Source of the DNA: an uncultured Bacteroides sp.
GTDB taxonomy: Bacteria; Bacteroidota; Bacteroidia; Bacteroidales; Bacteroidaceae
Assembly: GCA_900546645.1 (NCBI GenBank)
Contig: URDR01000055.1
Coordinates: 1-20,322 of the forward strand
DNA length: 20,322 nucleotides
Direction: 5' to 3'
Shown: positions 14,660-20,322 of the stretch, piece after piece
Layout of the letters: every line of letters starts with the position of its first letter
Position numbering within the stretch: the first letter of the stretch is position 1
Notes under the pieces: model-generated
The model's input: only the letters and a program-made list of their open reading frames with translations
The model's database searches: none
What the model was told of the DNA's origin: nothing
Translations under genes and position numbers: made by a program

Positions 14660-16031
14660 AATTACGTGCCTGACCTGCCCTCAACACATTCTGGTTAATG
14701 ATAACAAAAGCGTAAATATGACCGGATTGGGATTCCGCATACCCTGCCAGCGAACTGATTCCTGTTACTGTTCCTGTCTTCGCCCGTACTTTTCTACATG
14801 CCTGACTTTTCTTCATGCGATGCTCTAATGTTCCATCTATTCCTGCTACAGGAAGACCATTGTAAAAAGAATCATATATATCTGGATGCCGGTAAGCGTA
14901 CTTCAAATAAGCTAGGACCAAGTCAGGAGATACATAATTATAAAGTGAAACTCCGCTACCATCCACTATTTTATAAGAACGAGACGGATATCCTATGTAA
15001 TTATCCATAAATTCATAAATCGCTTTCTGCCCGTCTTCGCTGCTTATTCCTTCTGATTTCCTTGCATAGTGCCCTCCCAAATGATAGAACATCGATTCTG
15101 CTGCCAGATTATCGCTTTCTTTCAGTGCACGATTTAATACGGTTTCCAGCGGACGGATACATAAGCAAAGTGGAGCAGCCTTTTCCGGAACCTTGCCAAA
15201 TACTAAACTGTCGGAAGGTATTTCAATTCCATTTTTATGTAAAACATACCGGAATGTTTGCATAAAATAGCGTTGCGGATTATAAAGATTTAAGGTTCGC
15301 TTACGAGAAGCAACCACATTGCCGGAAACGAGCAGCGTATTTCCATTCTCCAGCCAGTTGCGCGTTACTTTCAGTTTGCCAGCATGGCTGACTTTAGTAA
15401 GTGAATGATTCTTTATTTCATAATAATCCGATTCAGGAGAAGCAACAACATTTCCAGGTTCTCCTACGGCTCCGGGAGAAACCATAACATCTACACAACC
15501 CCGATTAAGCATCAAGGGAGAAAGGTAGGGCTGAAAGGCTTCAGGTGTATCATCCCACGACCACCCGTTTCCCCAATAAACAGAATCCATCAATGATACA
15601 TCCCCTATCAACTTTCCCTTTATCTGACGAATGCCTGAAAACTGTATGGTATCGGCAAGCAGTTGCATATCGCTTTCCATAAATTCAGGATCAAATCCTC
15701 CAACTACATATAAATCACCCTCCAGAACTCCGTCTATAATGGTTCCTGTATATGATAAACGAGTTTTATAGCGATAGTCTTTCCCTAATTGAGCCAGAGC
15801 TGTAACCGAAGTAATTACTTTTTCTATCGAAGCCGGACGGTATAGTTTCTCTGCCTGATAAGTATAAACCGGCTTATCAGCAGTTAAATCATAAATAGCA
15901 ATACCTGCTTCGGATGTCTTTAAAATGGATTCAGAAGCAAGTAAAGCATCAATTTTTTCTACTAAAGTTTGTGCTCTTGCTACTTCTGTTAAACAAGCCC
16001 AACAAATAAAGAGCCACGCAATTTGTTTCAT
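14622..16031 (-). CDS. dacB: D-alanyl-D-alanine carboxypeptidase/endopeptidase (PBP4, peptidase S13)
   Basis: A 469-aa periplasmic low-molecular-weight penicillin-binding protein that trims D-Ala from, or cuts cross-links in, peptidoglycan. Signal peptide 1-20 ends in ARA before Q21. The three serine-active motifs are present and in order: SIEK (S68, K71), SDN (S306-N308) and KTG (K418-G420), with the large insert between the first two that defines the S13 family. Length is normal. It is transcribed away from lpd, with a terminator-like hairpin in the 127-nt gap and no clear promoter after that hairpin. Its own terminator lies at 14545-14506. The symbol follows E. coli usage; Bacteroides genes are often named only by family. 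Confidence 0.93.
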   Translation of the reverse strand: MKQIAWLFICWACLTEVARAQTLVEKIDALLASESILKTSEAGIAIYDLTADKPVYTYQAEKLYRPASIEKVITSVTALAQLGKDYRYKTRLSYTGTIIDGVLEGDLYVVGGFDPEFMESDMQLLADTIQFSGIRQIKGKLIGDVSLMDSVYWGNGWSWDDTPEAFQPYLSPLMLNRGCVDVMVSPGAVGEPGNVVASPESDYYEIKNHSLTKVSHAGKLKVTRNWLENGNTLLVSGNVVASRKRTLNLYNPQRYFMQTFRYVLHKNGIEIPSDSLVFGKVPEKAAPLCLCIRPLETVLNRALKESDNLAAESMFYHLGGHYARKSEGISSEDGQKAIYEFMDNYIGYPSRSYKIVDGSGVSLYNYVSPDLVLAYLKYAYRHPDIYDSFYNGLPVAGIDGTLEHRMKKSQACRKVRAKTGTVTGISSLAGYAESQSGHIYAFVIINQNVLRAGQARNFQDKICEILVTE

Positions 16032-16054
16032 TATTCAGTTTTCTAATTGTTCTC

Positions 16055-16112
16055 AAAAAAGAAGGGACTAAAACCAATATGAGTTTTATTCGTTATTCGG
16101 CTTTAATCCCTT
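16055..16112 (-). terminator. Terminator-like hairpin between lpd and the carboxypeptidase gene
   Basis: On the minus strand, AAGGGATTAAAGCC (16112-16099) pairs with 16075-16062 in a 14-bp stem with two G-U pairs. The stem is followed by C and six T (16061-16055). It lies 47 nt after the lpd stop and about 24 nt before the carboxypeptidase start. An earlier AAGGGAC (16136-16130) can pair instead with the same GTCCCTT arm, so two mutually exclusive stems exist. Confidence 0.65.
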
Positions 16113-16158
16113 TTCGTGATAGGTTCAACGTCCCTTTATTACAAAATTCCTACTTGCA

Positions 16159-17499
16159 TTATAGTTCTCTGAATATCTCTCCCACTGTGGGATGGGGAAA
16201 TACATAACGCTTCCAGTCTGAAAGTTTCCGCCCGTCTTCTATCATCATGCCTGCCATAACAATCAGCTCAGAAGCCGGATTCCCCAGTATATGAACACCT
16301 AAAATTTTGTCATCGGCATCTACCAGCACTTTGCACAATCCGTTTACCCCTTCATTTTCGGCAACAAATCGCCCGGAATAAGCCATCGGAAGCTTGATTA
16401 CTTTATACGAACGGTCTGCTGCTTTCAAAGCCTCTTCCGTCAAACCTACGGATGCGATTTCCGGATTCGTATACACAACCCCCGGAATCGCTTGATAACT
16501 CATTTTATCTGATTCATTTATAATATGGTGAACAGCAACTTCTGCTTCACGAACAGCAGTATGTGCTAAAAGTGAAACGCCATTTAAATCTCCGCATACA
16601 TAAACTCCTTTTACCGAGGTTTGCATATGCTCATCTATCTTAACTGATTTACGCTCTGTCAGTTCTAAGTTTAGATTTTCTAATCCAAAGCCCTTCATTA
16701 CTGGTCGCCGTCCTACACTCAACAGCAGTTTTTCGGCTTCTACTTTGCCTGCTCCCTCCGCATTTTCATAATGAATGAGAGTGCCATTATCTCCTTTTTC
16801 GAAAGCAGTAACACGCGTACCCAGCAAGAAAGTCACACCGCGCTTGGCGTATTCGGAACGCAAAAGAGCAGCCATTTCACAATCAATGCCTCCCAAAATT
16901 TCATCAAGCATTTCAAGAACCGTAACCTTTACGCCTAAACTGTTGAAAAATGAAGCAAACTCCATACCGATTACTCCTCCTCCCACAATAGCCAATGAAG
17001 AAGGAGTCTCTTTATTAGATAAAGCATCACGGTGCGTCCAATAATTAATTTGATCAACTCCTTGAATAGGTGGAATAAATGTCTCACTACCCGTACAAAC
17101 AATCATATAGTCGCATTCATAACTTTCATCTCCACAAATTACGGTATGCTGATTGGCTATATATGCTTCGCCTGAAACAATAGTGACTTGCTGAGCTGTT
17201 AACTTAGCCTTTATTCCTAAAACCAGCTTACGTATCACTTTCGATTTACGACTGATAATCTTACTTAAATCATAAGAAGAATCTGAAACGCTTACTGCAT
17301 ACTTGGAAGCATGACGTGTATAATCATATACCTTAGCAGAGTAAAGCAGTGTCTTAGTCGGAATACATCCCTCATTCAAACAGACTCCACCCAAGCTGTT
17401 TTTCTCAAATAAAACCACACTTAATCCTGCTTTTCCGGCAGCCTCGGCTGCTGTATATCCGGCAGGACCTCCACCAATAATTGCTACTTGATATTTCAT
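16159..17499 (-). CDS. lpdA: Dihydrolipoamide dehydrogenase (E3), FAD-dependent
   Basis: A 446-aa cytoplasmic flavoprotein disulfide reductase that reoxidises dihydrolipoamide using NAD+. The N-terminal FAD fold is IIGGGPAGYTAA (7-18). The redox pair is GGVCLNEGCIPTK with C40 and C45. The NAD-binding fold is AIVGGGVIGMEFA, and the second FAD motif is VYVCGDLNG. The C-terminal active-site pair is H436 and E441 in HPTVGEIF. It is slightly short for the family because it ends soon after that motif. No E1, E2 or glycine-cleavage genes are adjacent, so its partner complex is elsewhere. The PH-like gene upstream ends 32 nt before its start with no promoter box in the gap, so they are probably co-transcribed. 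A related pyridine-nucleotide disulfide reductase is the alternative. Confidence 0.92.
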   Translation of the reverse strand: MKYQVAIIGGGPAGYTAAEAAGKAGLSVVLFEKNSLGGVCLNEGCIPTKTLLYSAKVYDYTRHASKYAVSVSDSSYDLSKIISRKSKVIRKLVLGIKAKLTAQQVTIVSGEAYIANQHTVICGDESYECDYMIVCTGSETFIPPIQGVDQINYWTHRDALSNKETPSSLAIVGGGVIGMEFASFFNSLGVKVTVLEMLDEILGGIDCEMAALLRSEYAKRGVTFLLGTRVTAFEKGDNGTLIHYENAEGAGKVEAEKLLLSVGRRPVMKGFGLENLNLELTERKSVKIDEHMQTSVKGVYVCGDLNGVSLLAHTAVREAEVAVHHIINESDKMSYQAIPGVVYTNPEIASVGLTEEALKAADRSYKVIKLPMAYSGRFVAENEGVNGLCKVLVDADDKILGVHILGNPASELIVMAGMMIEDGRKLSDWKRYVFPHPTVGEIFREL

Positions 17500-17531
17500 T
17501 GTATATTAAGATTTGGTTAATTACAGCATAG

Positions 17532-17921
17532 TTACTCGTCCCGATAATCAGCATGAGGATTTCTTTCTCGGGCACAACGAATGAAATCGTCTAAATCGTC
17601 TGGATCAAAATTTATAAAACCTCTTGCATAGTGAATGGTCACTCTGCCTTTAAGCCATGAGTTTTTTCGGCGAACAATACGCATCACCCCATATGCCTTG
17701 ATGCTGCCGCTAAATCCACGCTTCAACCAAATATCTCCATTTTCCTGTACTTGAACACGGGTCATCAACTCATCTATCAATAACAATATAGGAATCACTA
17801 TCGGCAACAGATTCCAATAGTTCTCTGTTTTTAAAGCAAAAAGAATAATTGCAAGAATCACAATCGTAACTCCCAGCCAAACTTTAAAAGGAGTTCTACG
17901 AATTTTAAATTCACGTACCAT
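17532..17921 (-). CDS. Small two-TM membrane protein with PH-like domain
   Basis: A 129-aa protein of unknown role. A basic N-terminus (VREFKIRRTPFKVW) precedes two hydrophobic segments at about 14-30 and 35-50. A cytoplasmic, beta-rich region of about 75 residues follows and ends in DPDDLDDFIRCARERNPH. The layout and this ending parallel the adjacent 138-aa protein (SPKNPDDFVKVLLKANPS), so the two look like diverged tandem copies of a bacterial PH-like (bPH) family. The gap to its upstream partner is 20 nt and to lpd 32 nt, indicating one operon. Function is not known. Confidence 0.75.
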   Translation of the reverse strand: MVREFKIRRTPFKVWLGVTIVILAIILFALKTENYWNLLPIVIPILLLIDELMTRVQVQENGDIWLKRGFSGSIKAYGVMRIVRRKNSWLKGRVTIHYARGFINFDPDDLDDFIRCARERNPHADYRDE

Positions 17922-17941
17922 ATCAAATAGATTTTTAAGAT

Positions 17942-18358
17942 TTACATGTTTAGAATAATCGAAGGATTTGCCTTCAGCAACACTTTTACAAAATCATCCG
18001 GATTTTTAGGGGATATCAATATATAAGTTTTTGATGTTTCTGTTTTGTAAGTAATCTTAAGGCGAGACAAAGACAGAGCTGGAGCCGATTCGAAAGAATG
18101 ACTCTTCTCTATACTGACAATCTGCTCTAACGGGATAGAAACACTTTTAAGAAAGCGTCCGGTACGAACAGCAAAGGTTTCCTTACCTATTAGGATGTAT
18201 TCGGTATGAATCAGCATCTCAATCTCAAAAATAACGAGAAAAGCAAACATAAGAGTTAGCAATGTTTCATGAACCCAAAATCCCCAGAAAAGGAAACAGG
18301 AACATAAAAGAAGAACAGCCCAATACCACCACCCTACTTTTGAATGAAAAGTTCTCAT
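17942..18358 (-). CDS. Small two-TM membrane protein with bacterial PH-like domain
   Basis: A 138-aa protein, first gene of the minus-strand operon. Hydrophobic segments span about 10-27 and 32-50. From about 55 onward (YILIGKETFAVRTGRF, then SVSIPLEQIVSIEKS) the alternating beta pattern resembles bacterial PH domains (DUF304-like, YdbT/YdbS type), in which a membrane-anchored beta sandwich follows two TM helices. A final helix holds NPDDFVKVLLKANPS. Start ATG 18358 lies about 20 nt after the likely transcription start. Function is unknown. Confidence 0.75.
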   Translation of the reverse strand: MRTFHSKVGWWYWAVLLLCSCFLFWGFWVHETLLTLMFAFLVIFEIEMLIHTEYILIGKETFAVRTGRFLKSVSIPLEQIVSIEKSHSFESAPALSLSRLKITYKTETSKTYILISPKNPDDFVKVLLKANPSIILNM

Positions 18359-18365
18359 CGATTTA

Positions 18366-18379
18366 AATTTACGTAAATT
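18366..18379. promoter_or_regulatory. 14-bp palindrome at the transcription start of the PH-lpd operon
   Basis: AATTTACGTAAATT is a perfect palindrome between the likely -7 box and the start codon of the 138-aa protein, at the expected transcription start. It is a good position for a repressor site. It is AT-rich, so chance is possible. Confidence 0.5.
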
Positions 18380-18385
18380 ACCTCG

Positions 18386-18414
18386 TGAAGATAATAAATT
18401 CTATCTGAAAACAA
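18386..18414 (-). promoter_or_regulatory. Probable promoter of the PH-lpd operon
   Basis: On the minus strand TTG (18414-18412), an 18-nt spacer and TATCTTCA (18393-18386) approximate the Bacteroidetes -33/-7 pattern. The -7 box differs from TAnnTTTG in its last two bases. It is divergent from the nadB promoter. Confidence 0.4.
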
Positions 18415-18466
18415 GACATGAAGCGAAAAAAAGACATTACAGTATGCTTCCAAAGTAGTTTTTTTG

Positions 18467-18474
18467 TAGCTTTG
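18467..18474 (+). promoter_or_regulatory. -7 promoter box of nadB (TAGCTTTG)
   Basis: TAGCTTTG fits TAnnTTTG exactly and lies 22 nt before the nadB ATG, leaving a leader of about 15 nt. No TTG is found at -33. A T-rich run precedes it. Confidence 0.6.
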
Positions 18475-18496
18475 TGCCACATACATATACATCACC

Positions 18497-20077
18497 ATGA
18501 TAAGGAAATTCGATTTTCTCGTTATCGGTTCAGGAATAGCCGGAATGAGTTTTGCGCTAAAAGTAGCGCAAAAAGGTTCGGTTGCACTTATCTGCAAAGC
18601 CGGACTAGAAGAAGCAAACACGTTTTATGCACAAGGAGGAATAGCTTCAGTTACTAATTTAAAGGTGGATAACTTTGAAAAGCATATCCACGACACAATG
18701 GTAGCAGGAGACTGGATCAGTGATCCAGCAGCTGTTGAAAAAGTAGTCAGAAATGCTCCTGCTCAAATTGAAGAGTTGATAAAATGGGGAGTAGATTTTG
18801 ATAAGAACGAACAAGGGGAGTTTGATTTACATAAAGAAGGAGGGCACTCTGAGTTTCGCATTCTCCATCATAAAGATAATACGGGAGCTGAAATACAAAC
18901 CAGCCTGATAGAAGCTGTAAAAAAACATCCTAATATTACAGTGTTCAGTAATTTCTATGCTGTTGAGATTATTACACAGCATCACTTAGGAATTATTGTT
19001 ACCCGTCATACACCCGGAATCAAATGCTTCGGAGCCTATGTATTAAATGAAAAGACTGGCGAAGTAGATACTTTCCTTTCCAAGGTTACTGTGATGGCTA
19101 CAGGGGGATGTGAAGCTGTATATACTCATACCACCAATCCGTTAGTGGCAACAGGAGATGGAATTGCAATGGTTTACCGTGCAAAAGGTGCTGTAAAAGA
19201 CATGGAATTTATCCAGTTCCACCCAACAGCTCTTTATCATCCGGGAGACCGACCCAGTTTTCTTATTACGGAAGCAATGCGCGGATACGGCGCCGTACTA
19301 AAAAATCTGGATGGAGAAGAGTTTATGCAAAAATATGACCCGCGCCTTTCATTAGCTCCTCGTGATATCGTTGCACGTGCCATTGATAACGAGATGAAAC
19401 AGCGTGGTGAGGATCATGTTTATCTAGATGTAACTCACAAGGACCCGGAAGAAACAAAAAAACATTTCCCCAACATTTATAAAAAGTGTCTGAGTTTAGG
19501 TATCGATATTACAAAAGACTACATTCCTGTAGCACCTGCAGCCCATTACCTCTGTGGAGGTATTAAAGTTGACTTAGACGGACAATCTAGCATCAAAAGG
19601 CTTTATGCTTTGGGAGAATGCTCATGTACTGGCTTACATGGAGGAAACCGTTTAGCCTCAAATTCATTAATTGAAGCCATTGTTTATGCCGATGCTGCTG
19701 CACGTCATGCAATCAGCGTTTTCGACAGATATGATTTCAATGAAGATATTCCTGAATGGAACGATGATGGTACAATCAGTACAGAAGAACGTATTCTGAT
19801 TACACAGAGCATGAAAGAAGTTAATCAGATTATGGAATCGTATGTGGGTATTGTAAGAAGTAACATCCGCTTAGTACGTGCTTGGAATCGGCTAGATATC
19901 CTTTATGAAGAGACAGAACGCTTATTTAAACGAGTAAAAGCATCACGTGAGATTTGTGAGTTGCGTAATATGATTAACGTAGGTTACTTAATTACACGAC
20001 AAGCAATGGAACGAAAAGAAAGCAGGGGATTACATTATACCATTGACTATCCACACTCAAAAGAAAACAAACAATAA
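18497..20077 (+). CDS. nadB: L-aspartate oxidase, first step of de novo NAD synthesis
   Basis: A 526-aa FAD enzyme that oxidises L-aspartate to iminoaspartate for quinolinate synthesis with NadA. The N-terminal FAD fold is FLVIGSGIAGMSFA. YAQGGIAS and the HDTMVAGDWISD segment are standard for the family. Catalytic-site residues line up with E. coli NadB: E119 in HSEFR, R289 in PRDIVAR and R385 in HGGNRLASNS (E. coli about E121, R290, R386). The C-terminal helical domain contains the RSNIRLVRA helix. Its length fits L-aspartate oxidase better than fumarate reductase or succinate dehydrogenase flavoprotein, and no iron-sulfur or membrane subunit is nearby. nadA and nadC are not in the window. 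It is monocistronic by appearance, with its own -7 box and a terminator about 90 nt downstream. Confidence 0.96.
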   Translation: MIRKFDFLVIGSGIAGMSFALKVAQKGSVALICKAGLEEANTFYAQGGIASVTNLKVDNFEKHIHDTMVAGDWISDPAAVEKVVRNAPAQIEELIKWGVDFDKNEQGEFDLHKEGGHSEFRILHHKDNTGAEIQTSLIEAVKKHPNITVFSNFYAVEIITQHHLGIIVTRHTPGIKCFGAYVLNEKTGEVDTFLSKVTVMATGGCEAVYTHTTNPLVATGDGIAMVYRAKGAVKDMEFIQFHPTALYHPGDRPSFLITEAMRGYGAVLKNLDGEEFMQKYDPRLSLAPRDIVARAIDNEMKQRGEDHVYLDVTHKDPEETKKHFPNIYKKCLSLGIDITKDYIPVAPAAHYLCGGIKVDLDGQSSIKRLYALGECSCTGLHGGNRLASNSLIEAIVYADAAARHAISVFDRYDFNEDIPEWNDDGTISTEERILITQSMKEVNQIMESYVGIVRSNIRLVRAWNRLDILYEETERLFKRVKASREICELRNMINVGYLITRQAMERKESRGLHYTIDYPHSKENKQ

Positions 20078-20106
20078 AGGATACTTATTACATTTCCATA
20101 TATCAT

Positions 20107-20157
20107 GAGAGTATGTCAAAACTAAAATGACAACTCTCCAACGTTACAGTTCGTAAC
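20107..20157 (+). repeat. Two hairpins in the nadB 3' region
   Basis: GAGAGT (20107-20112) and TGTCA (20114-20118) pair with TGACA (20128-20132) and ACTCTC (20133-20138), giving an 11-bp stem with one bulged A and a 9-nt loop. GTTAC (20143-20147) pairs with GTAAC (20153-20157) in a small second hairpin. Neither has a T run, so they are 3'-UTR structure rather than terminators. Confidence 0.5.
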
Positions 20158-20168
20158 TATTGTATTTA

Positions 20169-20218
20169 AAAGGGTCATATCAAGCTCGATATTGAGTAAT
20201 GATATGACCCTTTATTTT
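20169..20218 (+). terminator. Rho-independent terminator of nadB
   Basis: AAAGGGTCATATC (20169-20181) pairs perfectly with GATATGACCCTTT (20201-20213), a 13-bp stem. The 19-nt loop holds a small CTC/GAG pair, and TTTATTTTG follows. The reverse strand also has TTTAAATA after the stem, so it may work both ways. Confidence 0.85.
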
Positions 20219-20288
20219 GTCTTTTAAACACCTGCAGAAACATAAGCGGAAGCGTAACGGCTGCACCACACTCCGAACAGGCAGGTAC

Positions 20289-20322
20289 AAAAAAAAGTCC
20301 CCGGCCTTGAATAAGACCGGGG
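20289..20322 (-). terminator. Strong GC-rich terminator at the right edge
   Basis: The arms CCCCGG plus CCTT (20299-20308) and AAGA plus CCGGGG (20313-20322) form a 10-bp stem with one wobble and a 4-nt loop. On the minus strand AC and eight T (20296-20289) follow. It should end a minus-strand gene that lies beyond the window. It may be bidirectional, but the plus-strand side is cut off. The 67 bases before it (20222-20288) hold nothing I can identify. Confidence 0.75.

Noticed and set aside
18355..18621. Minus-strand 88-codon frame over the nadB start
   Set aside because: It covers the divergent promoters and the nadB N-terminal FAD-binding region, and its peptide resembles no family.

Overview
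The window looks like chromosomal DNA of a gut Bacteroidales species, most likely Bacteroides or Phocaeicola. The support is a SusC/SusD pair, secreted glycoside hydrolases with short signal peptides, a DUF2723 membrane protein, absence of Shine-Dalgarno sites, and several copies of the Bacteroidetes -7 promoter box TAnnTTTG placed a few bases before short leaders. No tRNA, rRNA, CRISPR array, insertion sequence or phage gene was seen.

Layout. Bases 3-71 hold the tail of an unidentified gene. Bases 277-4335 carry a large DUF2723 membrane protein and a NodB-type polysaccharide deacetylase, separated by a nested inverted repeat. Bases 4336-4912 are AT-rich and non-coding. They contain a well-formed candidate small RNA on the minus strand (about 4412 to 4349) and a possible long leader for the next operon. 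Bases 4913-11745 are a compact polysaccharide utilization operon: GH29 alpha-L-fucosidase, SusC and SusD. A bidirectional hairpin separates it from a convergent GH2 beta-galactosidase (11936-14371, minus). A 21-bp tandem repeat and the terminator of the next gene lie upstream of the GH2 gene.

The minus-strand block 14622-18358 reads, in transcription order, as two small two-TM PH-like proteins, a dihydrolipoamide dehydrogenase, then a D-Ala-D-Ala carboxypeptidase after a terminator-like hairpin. nadB (L-aspartate oxidase) is divergent from this block at 18497-20077. It is followed by three hairpins, and a further minus-strand terminator lies at the window edge.

How it fits together. The fucosidase, SusC/SusD and the convergent beta-galactosidase make sense as a small system for fucosylated, galactose-containing glycans such as Lewis-type host glycans. 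That substrate is an inference. No SusR, hybrid two-component system or ECF sigma/anti-sigma pair is present, so control must come from elsewhere or from RNA. The most interesting signal is the candidate sRNA: it has a near-consensus promoter, a 7-bp terminator stem with a T7 run, and a 5' end perfectly complementary over 11 nt to the start-codon region of the GH2 mRNA in this window. The other genes are ordinary housekeeping or envelope genes.
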